Below, piece after piece: positions 51,994 through 61,545 of a stretch of DNA of 64,000 nt. The position numbers and the translations under genes were made by a program. Source of the stretch: Bacillota bacterium. Lineage in GTDB: Bacteria; Bacillota; Negativicutes; Sporomusales; CTSoil-080. Every line of letters starts with the position of its first letter. Within the stretch, counting starts at the first letter, position 1. The stretch lies in the NCBI GenBank assembly GCA_017889635.1, contig JAGGAC010000003.1, positions 102,499-166,498 of the forward strand, read 5' to 3'. The notes under the pieces are model-generated. The model had not been told where the DNA came from. It searched no databases and saw only the letters and a program-made list of their open reading frames with translations.

Positions 51994-52455
51994 ATGGCAG
52001 ATTTATTTGTGGCCGTAGGAAAAAATATCGTGTTAATGACAGCGGTCACAGCTTGGTTTACGGCCCAAGTCCTGAAATCGATAACTTCATATTGGCGACA
52101 TCGTGAGTTTCGGGCCGAAAGGCTGACGGGGGCTGGCGGCATGCCTAGTTCTCATACGTCACTGGTAGTGGGACTAGCATCTGCAGTAGCCTTTAAAAGC
52201 GGTTTTGACTCATCTCTTTTTGCCGTGGCTGTGGTTTTAGCCGGAATCGTTATGTATGATGCCGCTGGTGTAAGACGTGCTGCAGGCAAGCAGGCAAAAG
52301 TAATAAATAAACTGGTTCAGGAACTAAGGGTTGAGCACCGAGTGAAAGATACAAGGTTAAAGGAACTCCTTGGACATACTCCGCTGGAAGTACTTGCTGG
52401 AGCCCTTTTGGGGTTTTTTATGGCATACGCCTTTGATCAGTTTTATCCTCACTAA
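51994..52455 (+). CDS. Divergent PAP2 family protein (DUF212)
   Basis: Membrane protein of 153 aa with four helices. GGMPSSHTSLVVGLASAVAF carries the SxxH core of PAP2-type phosphatases, and MYDAAGVRRAAGKQAKVIN is the DUF212 signature. The family is conserved beside ispA/dxs in many bacteria, suggesting a role in undecaprenyl or other isoprenoid phosphate metabolism, as an inference. AGGTGA precedes the start. Confidence 0.9.
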   Translation: MADLFVAVGKNIVLMTAVTAWFTAQVLKSITSYWRHREFRAERLTGAGGMPSSHTSLVVGLASAVAFKSGFDSSLFAVAVVLAGIVMYDAAGVRRAAGKQAKVINKLVQELRVEHRVKDTRLKELLGHTPLEVLAGALLGFFMAYAFDQFYPH

Positions 52456-52565
52456 AGCCTAGATAGTTCTTCGAAGAATTATCTAAAAATCATAATAAAG
52501 TCAAAGGGTCGGAAGGATAGTATACCTTGCCGACCTTAAGTGCTCTTATAATGACTAAAATGTTG

Positions 52566-52574
52566 TGCTATAAT
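52566..52574 (+). promoter_or_regulatory. Extended -10 promoter element for dxs
   Basis: TGC-TATAAT (52566-52574) is an extended -10. There is no good -35 at 16-18 nt upstream. Confidence 0.55.
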
Positions 52575-52617
52575 ATAAAATGATGCTTTTTAGAGGTGGA
52601 AAAGAGGGGAAGCCTTT

Positions 52618-54501
52618 GTGGGTACGATTCTGGAGACGCTAAACAGTCCGCAGGATTTAAAGAAACTTTCAATTATTGAAATGGAAAAGCTTACTAAAGA
52701 AATACGTAATATTCTTATACATACTGTTTCTGAAACCGGTGGCCATCTCGCCCCAAATCTTGGGGTAGTTGAACTTTCAATCGCCTTGCATCGGGTTTTC
52801 AATAGTCCAACTGATAAAATAGTTTGGGATGTTGGCCACCAAGCATATGTACATAAAATATTGACTGGACGTTATAGTCAGTTTTCTACCCTCAGACAGA
52901 AAGGCGGTTTGAGCGGTTTTCCAAAAAGATCAGAAAGTGAACATGACGCGTTTGGCACTGGACATTCCAGTACATCTATTTCTGCTGCGTTGGGGATGGC
53001 GATAGCTAATCGTATGACCGGAAAACGTTCCCATGTAATCGCAGTAATTGGCGATGGGTCGCTTACCGGAGGACAGGCTTTTGAGGCTCTCAATCATGCC
53101 GGTCATGTTGGCACTGATTTGACAGTTATTCTTAATGACAATGAAATGTCTATAGCAAAAAATGTTGGTGCTATGTCTGAATACCTTGCGAAATTACGTA
53201 CTGACCCAAGATATTCAAAGGTTAAACGAGATATTGAATATCTTCTGAAACGGATACCGGCTATTGGCGAGGGCGTTGCAAAAACGGTGGAGCGGGTAAA
53301 GGACAGTCTAAAATATTTAGTCGTTCCCGGTATTATGTTTGAAGAGCTTGGTTTTACCTATATTGGACCTATAGATGGACATAATATTTTTTCGCTAACT
53401 GACGTTCTTCAAACAACCAAAAATATTAGGGGACCGGTTTTGGTTCATGTTATAACAGCTAAAGGCAAAGGCTATCCTCCGGCCGAATCGAATGCGGATA
53501 AGTTTCATGGTGTAGGACCGTTTTGTATAGAGTCAGGCGAATGTGTAGTAAAGAGTGACAAGCCGACATACACGGCGGTATTCGGCGAAACATTGGCTAA
53601 TTTGGCTGCCGAAAATCCTGATATAGTAGCCATTACTGCGGCGATGACCGAAGGAACTGGGCTTAAGAAATTTGCGTCAAGATATCCTGACCGTTTTTTT
53701 GATGTTGGCATTGCCGAACCTCATGCAGTGACATTGGCCGGAGGCTTAGCTGCTGCAGGAAAAAGACCTGTCGTGGCAGTTTACTCGACTTTCATGCAGC
53801 GCGCTTACGATCAAGTGCTGCATGATATTTGCCTACAACAGCTTCCGGTGGTATTTGCAATTGACCGGGCCGGTATTGTGGGTGAGGATGGGCCTACACA
53901 TCATGGGGTTTTTGACATTTCCTTTCTGCGCAATATTCCCGGTCTTACGATTATGGCCCCCAAAGACGAAAATGAACTTCGTTATATGTTATATACAGCG
54001 CTTGCTTCGAAAGGCCCGGTAGCCATTCGTTATCCGCGGGGTAGTGGCTTAGGAGTTAATACTACCGGTCCGCTGGAATATATCAGCGGTAAAGCCGAAG
54101 AACTACGGTCCGGAAAAAGTGTGGCTTTAGTTGCCGCCGGAGCGGTGGTGGATATTTGCTTAAAGGCAGCCGAACATTTATCAACGCAAGGTATTGAGGC
54201 TACGGTAATCAACATGCGTTATATAAAGCCGCTGGATGAGGAAACGCTCCGTCGTCTGGCTAAAGACATTGGAATTATTATTACTGTAGAAGAAAATGTA
54301 TTGACCGGAGGATTTGGTTCAGCAGTGCTTGAATATATAAACAGTCAAAATTTTAATTGGGTTAAATTACTGCGGCTTGGGTTGCCTGATAGCTTTATAG
54401 AACATGGCCCTAGGAACGAACTTTTGGCTGCTTATGGCATTTCTCCGGACGGAATCGCCGCTTCAGTTCGTTCTTACCTACATGGAGTTGGAGTGCGATA
54501 A
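52618..54501 (+). CDS. dxs: 1-deoxy-D-xylulose-5-phosphate synthase
   Basis: First enzyme of the MEP isoprenoid pathway, 627 aa. GDGSLTGGQAFEALNHAG binds thiamine diphosphate; DRAGIVGEDGPTHHGVFD and HAVTLAGGLAAAGKRPVV are conserved active-site and pyrimidine-domain segments. GTG 52618 follows AGAGGGGAAG. Length is normal. The tlyA ATG is directly after its stop. Confidence 0.96.
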   Translation: MGTILETLNSPQDLKKLSIIEMEKLTKEIRNILIHTVSETGGHLAPNLGVVELSIALHRVFNSPTDKIVWDVGHQAYVHKILTGRYSQFSTLRQKGGLSGFPKRSESEHDAFGTGHSSTSISAALGMAIANRMTGKRSHVIAVIGDGSLTGGQAFEALNHAGHVGTDLTVILNDNEMSIAKNVGAMSEYLAKLRTDPRYSKVKRDIEYLLKRIPAIGEGVAKTVERVKDSLKYLVVPGIMFEELGFTYIGPIDGHNIFSLTDVLQTTKNIRGPVLVHVITAKGKGYPPAESNADKFHGVGPFCIESGECVVKSDKPTYTAVFGETLANLAAENPDIVAITAAMTEGTGLKKFASRYPDRFFDVGIAEPHAVTLAGGLAAAGKRPVVAVYSTFMQRAYDQVLHDICLQQLPVVFAIDRAGIVGEDGPTHHGVFDISFLRNIPGLTIMAPKDENELRYMLYTALASKGPVAIRYPRGSGLGVNTTGPLEYISGKAEELRSGKSVALVAAGAVVDICLKAAEHLSTQGIEATVINMRYIKPLDEETLRRLAKDIGIIITVEENVLTGGFGSAVLEYINSQNFNWVKLLRLGLPDSFIEHGPRNELLAAYGISPDGIAASVRSYLHGVGVR

Positions 54502-55323
54502 ATGAAAAAAGAACGCCTTGATGTACTTTTGGTAGAACGCGGCCTTGTATCCAGCAGAGAACGGGCCAAAAGTTCGATCATGACTGGAAAAGTATTTGTA
54601 AACGGGCAAAAAGTCGATAAAGCTGGTACAATGGTTGCTGTGGACGCTGTAGTTACAGTCAGTGACGACGGTATCGGCTACGTCAGCCGCGGCGGATTAA
54701 AATTGGCCAAGGCATTGAATGTTTTTGACATTAATCTAAGCGATAAAGTGGTTGCTGATATAGGAGCTTCTACAGGCGGCTTTACCGATTGCGCATTAAA
54801 AAACGGTGCAGTGAAAGTGTACGCCATTGATGTCGGCTATGGCCAACTGGCTTGGTCGCTTCGCACTGACACGAGAGTAATTAACATGGAGCGGACCAAT
54901 ATTCGAACAGTCTCGCCACTGGCTTTTAGCGAGCAACTTGATTTCATCAGTATTGATGTAGCCTTTATTTCGCTTGACAAGGTTTTACCTGTAGTTAAAA
55001 CAATTTTAGCGCCTTATGGTGAGGTTGTTGCCTTAATTAAGCCGCAATTTGAAGCTGGCAGGGATAAAGTGGGAAAAAAAGGAGTCGTTAAAGACCCCGC
55101 TGTTCATATTGAGGTAATTAATCGTATTATAGCAGTATCGCAGGAACTGGACTTTGGTATTGCCGGGCTTGACTGTTCACCAATAAAAGGGCCGGAAGGC
55201 AATATAGAATACTTGTTACACCTGGTAAGTGATCCCGGTGTAACGGCTTATGACAGTTTAGCTGTTGCTAAAATTGTAGAGGATGCACATGATGTGCTCA
55301 ATAAAAGAGCAGGAGATAAATAG
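54502..55323 (+). CDS. tlyA: TlyA family rRNA 2'-O-methyltransferase/hemolysin-like
   Basis: Protein of 273 aa with an N-terminal S4 RNA-binding domain (RLDVLLVERGLVSSRERAKS) and an FtsJ-type methyltransferase domain (VADIGASTGGFTDCAL, then KPQFEAGRDKVGKKGVVKD). Mycobacterial TlyA methylates 16S and 23S rRNA. It lies between dxs and nadK, as yqxC does in Bacillus. Confidence 0.92.
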   Translation: MKKERLDVLLVERGLVSSRERAKSSIMTGKVFVNGQKVDKAGTMVAVDAVVTVSDDGIGYVSRGGLKLAKALNVFDINLSDKVVADIGASTGGFTDCALKNGAVKVYAIDVGYGQLAWSLRTDTRVINMERTNIRTVSPLAFSEQLDFISIDVAFISLDKVLPVVKTILAPYGEVVALIKPQFEAGRDKVGKKGVVKDPAVHIEVINRIIAVSQELDFGIAGLDCSPIKGPEGNIEYLLHLVSDPGVTAYDSLAVAKIVEDAHDVLNKRAGDK

Positions 55324-55324
55324 C

Positions 55325-56188
55325 GTGCTTACTATCGGCTTATTTCCAAATACAAATAAATCAAATGTTACTCCGATTTTAGATCGTATTGTAGCATACC
55401 TTAAGGAACGGCAGGTCAGGGTTTTACTGGCTGATGACGTCGCAGAGGTAACGAATTATCATGAACTGGCATTTAAGCGTGAGCAAATTAAAAACGAAAT
55501 CAATCTTGCAGTTTCTTTGGGCGGCGACGGAACGCTCCTCCAAACCGTGAGAGAAGTTGCGCCTGCTGGCGTTCCAGTTTGCGGTATCAATCTCGGACAA
55601 CTTGGTTTCCTTACGGAAATTGAAATTGCCGACCTTGACCAGGCACTAGACAGACTTATTCTGGGAAATTATACTCTGCAGGAACGACTAATGTTGGATG
55701 CAGTTCTTGTTCGGGACAATCGTGAAACATATCTGTCGTCAGCGCTTAACGATGTAGTTGTAACAAAAGGTGGCTGTTCACGGATGATTCGCCTGAAGTT
55801 GTATATTGATGGCGAACTTACAGCCAAGTATCCAGCTGATGGACTAATTTTATCAACTTCTACCGGCTCGACTGGCTATTCGTTATCAGCTGGCGGTCCG
55901 ATTGTTAGTCCTGGTCTCAATGTTATTGTTGTCACTCCAATATGTCCTCATGCATTGCATGCCCGTTCAATGGTAGTGTCAGAAAATGAAGAACTTCGGC
56001 TTGCAATAAATGCAGCTCATGACGATATTATATTAACAATTGATGGTCAAAATGTATTCAATTTATTGCCATCGGACGAGATATTAATCAGACGGTCAGC
56101 GACGTGTGCCAAATTCATCCGAATAAGTTCAGAAGGATATTTCCACCGACTGAGGTTAAAGTTATGGCGGAATGATGATGAAAACTAA
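55325..56188 (+). CDS. nadK: NAD kinase
   Basis: Enzyme of 287 aa that makes NADP from NAD. The GGDGT motif (VSLGGDGTLLQTVRE), the NLGQLGFLTEIE segment and TGSTGYSLSAGGPIV are intact. The start GTG 55325 has AGGAG 10 nt upstream; the frame extends into tlyA but the family N-terminus begins here. It overlaps the next gene by 17 nt. Confidence 0.95.
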   Translation: MLTIGLFPNTNKSNVTPILDRIVAYLKERQVRVLLADDVAEVTNYHELAFKREQIKNEINLAVSLGGDGTLLQTVREVAPAGVPVCGINLGQLGFLTEIEIADLDQALDRLILGNYTLQERLMLDAVLVRDNRETYLSSALNDVVVTKGGCSRMIRLKLYIDGELTAKYPADGLILSTSTGSTGYSLSAGGPIVSPGLNVIVVTPICPHALHARSMVVSENEELRLAINAAHDDIILTIDGQNVFNLLPSDEILIRRSATCAKFIRISSEGYFHRLRLKLWRNDDEN

Positions 56189-56744
56189 AGTTATAAGCGC
56201 AGTTCAAATGGCTCATGCTTTTTTAACAGCTAAGCTGTCTGAAGCTCGCTATATCTTGGATGCAACTGCTGGCAACGGACATGATACGCTATTTTTGGCT
56301 AAGCATACTCCGCCTGATGCAACCATTTGGTTCTTTGATATTCAAGAGCAGTCGCTTCTCAATACTATTTCGGCGTTAAATGAAGCAGGACTAGCCTATA
56401 AATGTCGACCAATCCATGATTGCCATACAAAAATCAGGAACTATGTGAATAACCCCCTTGATGCGGTTATGTTTAATCTAGGCTATCTGCCAGGCGGTTC
56501 GCACGAAGTGACTACTAAAACTGATACTACATTAACTGCTATCCAAGAAACACTTCGTCTTTTGGCACATGGAGGACTACTTTCGGTAGTTGCTTATCCG
56601 GGGCATCCTGAAGGCCGGTTGGAAAATGAAGCCGTAAGGGGTTATCTCAGCCAACTATTGCAAAAAGAATTTACTGTAGGTAGTTGGGAAATGGTTAATC
56701 AGCAAAATACCCCGCCTATTTTGTACATAGTTGAGAAACGGTAA
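56172..56744 (+). CDS. mnmM: MnmM/YtqB-like tRNA methyltransferase
   Basis: Class I SAM methyltransferase of 190 aa. DATAGNGHDTLFLAKH is SAM motif I, and FNLGYLPGGSHEVTT with the NLGYLPGG core is characteristic of the YtqB family. In Gram-positives this enzyme converts nm5s2U34 to mnm5s2U34 in tRNA, which fits with mnmA elsewhere in the window. ATGs at 56172, 56175 and 56178 all fit. It starts in the end of nadK. Confidence 0.88.
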   Translation: MMMKTKVISAVQMAHAFLTAKLSEARYILDATAGNGHDTLFLAKHTPPDATIWFFDIQEQSLLNTISALNEAGLAYKCRPIHDCHTKIRNYVNNPLDAVMFNLGYLPGGSHEVTTKTDTTLTAIQETLRLLAHGGLLSVVAYPGHPEGRLENEAVRGYLSQLLQKEFTVGSWEMVNQQNTPPILYIVEKR

Positions 56745-56808
56745 CTTATTGTTTCTTCCTTTTTTATGATGCTGGTTTCATGGTTTACGATTATAAGGAG
56801 TGATACAA

Positions 56809-57258
56809 ATGAAATCCTTACGTCATGCAAAAATTAAGGAGATTATCGAAAGCCGGCCAATTGAAACACAGGATGATCTTGCTGAAGCGCTGCGAAGTAT
56901 CGGGATTGATGTGACTCAGGCAACGGTCTCACGGGATATAAAAGAATTGCTTCTGATAAAGGTGCCAACCGGCGATGGCAATTATCGTTACGCCTTTCCA
57001 ACAGAGCAGACAGCAATTGTTTCCCAGTCGAGAATGGAAAAGGTCTTTCAGGATTCAGTGATTGGAATGGATTATAGTCTTAATCTGATTGTATTAAAAA
57101 CATATCCAGGCATAGCGCAAGCGGTAGCTTACACAATTGATTCCGCGAAATGGCCGGAAATTATTGGCACTGTGGCTGGAGATGATAATATCTGTGTTAT
57201 TGTCAAGCCGCCGGAAGCAGTAAATCAGGTTCTGTCCCGGTTTCAATCTCTGATGTAA
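56809..57258 (+). CDS. argR: Arginine repressor ArgR
   Basis: Regulator of 149 aa. The winged-helix part is residues 1-70 (HAKIKEIIESRPIETQDDLA, then TQATVSRDIKELLLIK); the C-terminal domain carries the arginine-binding segment IGTVAGDDNICVIVK. ATG 56809 has AAGGAGTG 8 nt upstream. It precedes recN, an order kept across Firmicutes. Confidence 0.95.
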   Translation: MKSLRHAKIKEIIESRPIETQDDLAEALRSIGIDVTQATVSRDIKELLLIKVPTGDGNYRYAFPTEQTAIVSQSRMEKVFQDSVIGMDYSLNLIVLKTYPGIAQAVAYTIDSAKWPEIIGTVAGDDNICVIVKPPEAVNQVLSRFQSLM

Positions 57259-57283
57259 TGTAAGTACAATGGGAGGAATTGAT

Positions 57284-58996
57284 GTGCTGAAAACACTTTC
57301 AGTCAGCAATTTTGCGTTGCTTGAGCAGGCAACCGTTGATTTGGGGTCCGGACTAAATGTTTTAACCGGAGAAACCGGCGCAGGTAAATCCATTCTTATT
57401 GACGCTCTTGAAACTGTGCTAGGGAGCCGAGCTTCAGCAGAAAGCATTCGTACTGGATGCGATTATTTCCGGGTGGAAGCGGTGTTTGAAATAAACGCTG
57501 GTCACCCAATTATTAACCTTCTGGATGATCACGGAATAACGCTTGAAGATGGATCAGTTCTAATAATAAGCCGTAGGGTGACGCGTCAAGGAAAAAATAA
57601 TATCCTGGTAAATGGGTGCCATGTTACCTTGAGTGTATTACGCCAACTTGGCGACTTGCTTGTAGATATGCATGGTCAGCATGAAAATCAGACTCTCCTT
57701 AAACCAGAATCTTATCTGGCGATATTAGATGATTATGAACCTGAAATACAGAAGAAATTAGAGGTTTACCGCAGTATATATCGTGACTGGAATGCTGTAT
57801 GTTCTGATCTGGAAAAAACAAAGTCCGATTCCCGAGACCGTGCTCAGCGCGTGGACATGCTGGAATGGCAAACAAAAGAAATTGCTTCTGCTGCGCTTGA
57901 TGAAGCGGAAGAAGCAACCCTTGAACAAGAAGTACGACTGCTTGCCAATGCCGAAAAAATTACCACTTCAATCAATCGCTCATATTCGCTGCTTAGCGAA
58001 GGGGGTGCTAGTGGCGAAGGCGGAATATTGAATTTATTAGTTGAAGTCCAAAAAGGACTTGAAAGTGCCAGCCGTTTTGACCAAAGTATCGAAAAATACT
58101 TAGCGATTATAAATGAAGCTCGTTACCAATTAGAGGATACTTGCAGTGCCTTAAGCAATTACTGTGAAAGATTAGAGTTTGATCCGGCAAAACTGGCGTT
58201 TCTTCAAGAACGATTGGATGTTATAGATAAATTGAAAAAGAAATATGGTGCTACTGTTGGTGATATACTTTCTTATTATCAGCAAGCACAGGCTGAACTT
58301 TCGGCAATTGAAAATTATGAAGAAAGCTTGGCTGTTCTAGATCGACACCGCTGCGAACTGGAAAGCAGTTTGGCGGTAGCAGCAACTGATCTTGATACCC
58401 TTAGGAATAAAGTGGCCGCAGAAATTTCCAATCAGGTAACTGAAGAACTTTCAGGATTAGCTCTACCTAAAGCTCGTCTTACAGTTAATGTTAATCGTTT
58501 ATCGCGCTACAACCTTAACGGAATAAACGAGGTTTCGATTATGTTTTCAGCTAATCCAGGGGAAGACCCAAAACCACTCAATAAAATAGCTTCCGGAGGA
58601 GAGTTGTCTCGTATCGCATTGGCTATCAAAGCGGTAGCCGCTAGCCGAGAAAGTGTGGAAACCATGGTCTTTGATGAAGTTGATGCAGGTATAGGTGGCC
58701 AAACAGCTGCCAAGGTTGCTGAAAAAATTGCCGCAGTATCCCAGGGGAAACAGGTTTTGTGCATTACTCATCTGCCACAAATTGTGGCAATGGCCGACCA
58801 CCATATCTATGTAACCAAAAACGTTGACAGTGAGCGAACAACAACAATTGTAAGTGTTCTTTCAGACACTGCGCGACTAGAGGAAACAGCCAGAATGCTT
58901 TCCGGTGACAATATAACTCCGGCAGCCTTGGATAATGCCAAAGAAATGTTTGATTTAGCTAAGACCAAAAAAGAAAAATGGAAAAAAAGAACGTAA
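57284..58996 (+). CDS. recN: DNA repair protein RecN
   Basis: SMC-like ATPase of 570 aa. Walker A is TGETGAGKSI (about residues 28-37), then a coiled coil over about residues 150-370, and the signature and Walker B at the C-terminal end (ASGGELSRIALAIKAV and VFDEVDAGIGG). GTG 57284 gives the family start LKTLSVSNFALLE and has GGGAGG 7 nt upstream; ATG 57269 contains that site. Acts at double-strand breaks. Confidence 0.94.
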   Translation: MLKTLSVSNFALLEQATVDLGSGLNVLTGETGAGKSILIDALETVLGSRASAESIRTGCDYFRVEAVFEINAGHPIINLLDDHGITLEDGSVLIISRRVTRQGKNNILVNGCHVTLSVLRQLGDLLVDMHGQHENQTLLKPESYLAILDDYEPEIQKKLEVYRSIYRDWNAVCSDLEKTKSDSRDRAQRVDMLEWQTKEIASAALDEAEEATLEQEVRLLANAEKITTSINRSYSLLSEGGASGEGGILNLLVEVQKGLESASRFDQSIEKYLAIINEARYQLEDTCSALSNYCERLEFDPAKLAFLQERLDVIDKLKKKYGATVGDILSYYQQAQAELSAIENYEESLAVLDRHRCELESSLAVAATDLDTLRNKVAAEISNQVTEELSGLALPKARLTVNVNRLSRYNLNGINEVSIMFSANPGEDPKPLNKIASGGELSRIALAIKAVAASRESVETMVFDEVDAGIGGQTAAKVAEKIAAVSQGKQVLCITHLPQIVAMADHHIYVTKNVDSERTTTIVSVLSDTARLEETARMLSGDNITPAALDNAKEMFDLAKTKKEKWKKRT

Positions 58997-59019
58997 GCTG
59001 AGGCTGCGTTCTTTTTTTT
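58982..59019 (+). terminator. Intrinsic terminator after recN
   Basis: AAAAAGAACG and CGTTCTTTTT form the stem (58984-58993 with 59007-59016), with AGC/GCT inside; T run to 59019. Confidence 0.85.
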
Positions 59020-59159
59020 CCGTAAAATCGTTAATAATAAGATCACATTACAATTGTTTCCACATACAGCAGAATAATCCCCTAAAAATCAGGGAATCTT
59101 TACTTTGGGTGAAATCGGCCTTTTCATAAAAAATTAATGAACCGGGGTGATGACGGAAA

Positions 59160-60506
59160 ATGTCAGGCACAAAACGTCGTTCCATGCTCGGAGTATTGAT
59201 TGCCGTATTAATAGTCGCCTTTAGTTTTTCACCTCAATTCCGGGATATTTATGAGATGCCTCTTCACATGTATGTTATTGAAGGAGAGAAGACGTTTATA
59301 TCAGTAGGCTTTCCGATGACTGTAAGTGTTAATCATAATCAAACCTTGAAACTGGACGAGCCTTCAACATATGCTTTGTCGCGTCCAGTCTCAATGCAAA
59401 CATTAGAATTGGGTAAAGCTACTGTCGAATTTAAACTACTTGGACTAATTCCAATAAAAAAAGTAGAAGTAGATGTTTTGCCACCTGTTATACTAATTCC
59501 TGGTGGGCACTCAATTGGAGTTGTATTGCACTCCCAGGGTATCATTGTGGTCGGTATTTCGCCGGTTCAAACTCCAGACGGCAAAGCGTTTGCTCCGGCA
59601 AAAGATGCGGGAATAACTGTGGGTGATGTCATCTTAGCAATTAATGGTACACCTGTTCAAAACGATTCACAATTGGCAGAAATTATTGACTCCTGTGGTC
59701 AAGAACATCGCTCGGTCGATATCTTGTTAAAAAGAGGCCAAGAACGTATTGACGTTTCCCTGACACCAGCGCTTTGCGCCGAAACCAAACGTTACCGTAT
59801 TGGATTATTTGTGCGCGATAGCGCCGCCGGAGTTGGTACTCTGACCTTTTATGATCCGCAGTCAAAAACTTATGGCGCGTTAGGCCATGTAATTACCGAT
59901 AGTGACACCAATCAACCCATTGACTGTGAACAAGGTAAAATTGTTCTTGCTACAGTATCGGGGATTCAGCACGGTAAACGTGGCCAACCAGGAGAAAAAA
60001 TCGGCGTTTTCATTGAAGAAGATCAGATCTTAGGTACAATTCGAAAAAACACAGCCTTTGGAATTTACGGTCACCTTACATCTGATTTGCCTAACCAATT
60101 GTATTCTAGTCCTGTTCCGGTTGCTTCAATGAGCCAAGTACAATTAGGCGAAGCCGAAATGTTGACTGTAGTCAATGGCCAAAACATAGAAGCATTTCGT
60201 ATCGAAATTCAAAAAGTCAATTTACAGGAATCTCCTGAAGGTAAGGGAATGGTAATTAAAGTTACCGATCCTAGGCTACTTGATAAAACCGGCGGAATTG
60301 TCCAGGGGATGAGTGGAAGCCCTATTATGCAGAATGGCAAAATTATCGGAGCTGTTACCCATGTATTTGTTCATGATCCAACTAAAGGATATGGCTGTTT
60401 TGTCGATTGGATGCTGATGGAAAGTGGTATAATTCCTAAAAAGGAAATTCCAACAATCAAGAACCTGTTTACATTTCTTACTATGTCGAAAAATAGAACA
60501 GCGTAA
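59160..60506 (+). CDS. spoIVB: SpoIVB peptidase
   Basis: Serine peptidase of 448 aa, made in the forespore, that activates the SpoIVF complex and so SigK in the mother cell. A membrane anchor (residues 9-25) and PDZ domain (about 120-205) are followed by the S55 catalytic domain. H243 in [10 protein letters not shown]370 in KVTDPRLL and S385 in GMSGSPIM align with the Bacillus triad (H236, D363, S378), all shifted by seven. The GGGTGATGA ribosome site precedes the ATG. No forespore sigma promoter could be recognised upstream. Confidence 0.95.
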   Translation: MSGTKRRSMLGVLIAVLIVAFSFSPQFRDIYEMPLHMYVIEGEKTFISVGFPMTVSVNHNQTLKLDEPSTYALSRPVSMQTLELGKATVEFKLLGLIPIKKVEVDVLPPVILIPGGHSIGVVLHSQGIIVVGISPVQTPDGKAFAPAKDAGITVGDVILAINGTPVQNDSQLAEIIDSCGQEHRSVDILLKRGQERIDVSLTPALCAETKRYRIGLFVRDSAAGVGTLTFYDPQSKTYGALGHVITDSDTNQPIDCEQGKIVLATVSGIQHGKRGQPGEKIGVFIEEDQILGTIRKNTAFGIYGHLTSDLPNQLYSSPVPVASMSQVQLGEAEMLTVVNGQNIEAFRIEIQKVNLQESPEGKGMVIKVTDPRLLDKTGGIVQGMSGSPIMQNGKIIGAVTHVFVHDPTKGYGCFVDWMLMESGIIPKKEIPTIKNLFTFLTMSKNRTA

Positions 60507-60512
60507 TTTTAT

Positions 60513-60556
60513 AAAAACATCAAAACACAAAAGTCTTTGCGTTTTGATGTTTTTTT
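60513..60556 (+). terminator. Terminator between spoIVB and spo0A
   Basis: AACATCAAAAC (60516-60526) and GTTTTGATGTT (60541-60551) are followed by TTTTTG. Confidence 0.85.
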
Positions 60557-60615
60557 GTTACAATTATGATGAAAATAATAAAAATGAATTTTATTGGGTT
60601 TTTTTTCCAGTACAG

Positions 60616-60644
60616 GAAGGATGTCCCGTAAAAATGTCGAATGT
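60616..60644 (+). promoter_or_regulatory. SigH-type promoter and 0A box of spo0A
   Basis: GAAGGATGT (60616-60624) and GTCGAATGT (60636-60644) fit the SigH consensus RnAGGAwWW-N11-RnnGAATww in sequence and spacing. A perfect 0A box TGTCGAA (60635-60641) overlaps the -10. Another TGTCGAA lies at 60484-60490 in the end of spoIVB. Confidence 0.65.
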
Positions 60645-60681
60645 TATTACCATAAAATATTTTGAAAGTGGAGGGTATTTG

Positions 60682-61455
60682 ATGAATAAAGAAACGATAA
60701 AAGTGGCAATTGCCGATGACAATCGTGATTTCGCTGATATCATGCAAGAATGTCTTAGCCAACAACCTGATATTACTTTAGTTGGTGTAGCCTACAATGG
60801 AGAAGAAATCTTAACCATCATTAATGAGAAGCATCCGGATATTATTATTCTTGATATTATCATGCCGCACCTTGATGGAATTGGTGTATTAGAGAATATT
60901 AACACCATGGGTAATAAACGACCTAAAGTTATTATGCTGACAGCACTTGGACATGAAAACATAACTCAACGGGTCGTAGAATTAGGAGCAGACTATTACA
61001 TATTGAAGCCATTTAATATGGATGTTCTAATCAGCCGTATTCGGCAATTAGCAACTAATCTTACAACTCAGCGTCCAGCTGCAACTGCTCAGGCCATTAA
61101 GGCGCGTCCGTTAGATGTAGAAGTTACCACTATTATTAGAGAAATTGGTATTCCTGCTCATATAAAAGGCTATCAGTATTTAAGAGATGCCATAATGATG
61201 ATAATTAACGAAATTGAGTTGTTAGGAGCAGTAACCAAAGTGTTATATCCGATGATTGCTGAAAAATATTCGACTACTCCTAGTCGGGTGGAAAGGGCGA
61301 TACGCCATGCTATAGAAGTTGCCTGGAGCCGGGGCAATATGGATATGATTAATAGATTATTTGGCTACACAGTAAAAGTGGAAAAAGGAAAGCCTACAAA
61401 TTCTGAGTTCATGGCAATGATTGCCGATAAATTAAGAATGGAAATGCGCGCTTAG
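60682..61455 (+). CDS. spo0A: Spo0A, sporulation master response regulator
   Basis: Response regulator of 257 aa. The receiver domain has D12, D13, phosphorylation site D58 ([13 protein letters not shown]), T87 and K109. The DNA-binding C-terminal domain is fully Spo0A-like, including [20 protein letters not shown] and [23 protein letters not shown] 60682 follows GTGGAGGG; the frame from 60544 starts before the promoter. It follows spoIVB as in most spore formers. Confidence 0.97.
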   Translation: MNKETIKVAIADDNRDFADIMQECLSQQPDITLVGVAYNGEEILTIINEKHPDIIILDIIMPHLDGIGVLENINTMGNKRPKVIMLTALGHENITQRVVELGADYYILKPFNMDVLISRIRQLATNLTTQRPAATAQAIKARPLDVEVTTIIREIGIPAHIKGYQYLRDAIMMIINEIELLGAVTKVLYPMIAEKYSTTPSRVERAIRHAIEVAWSRGNMDMINRLFGYTVKVEKGKPTNSEFMAMIADKLRMEMRA

Positions 61456-61486
61456 AAGCACTCCTAATATAAAAAATATTAATAGG

Positions 61487-61545
61487 GAATTAGTCTTAGG
61501 TTACAAACAGTTATTCCTCCGCCGGACCTAAGACTAATTCTCTTT
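61487..61545 (+). terminator. Intrinsic terminator after spo0A
   Basis: A 15-bp stem (61487-61501 with 61526-61540; core ATTAGTCTTAGG) followed by TCTTTT. Confidence 0.85.

Noticed and set aside
59060..59130. SigF or SigG promoter for spoIVB
   Set aside because: CATAAAA resembles a -10, but no -35 of either class lies at a suitable distance.
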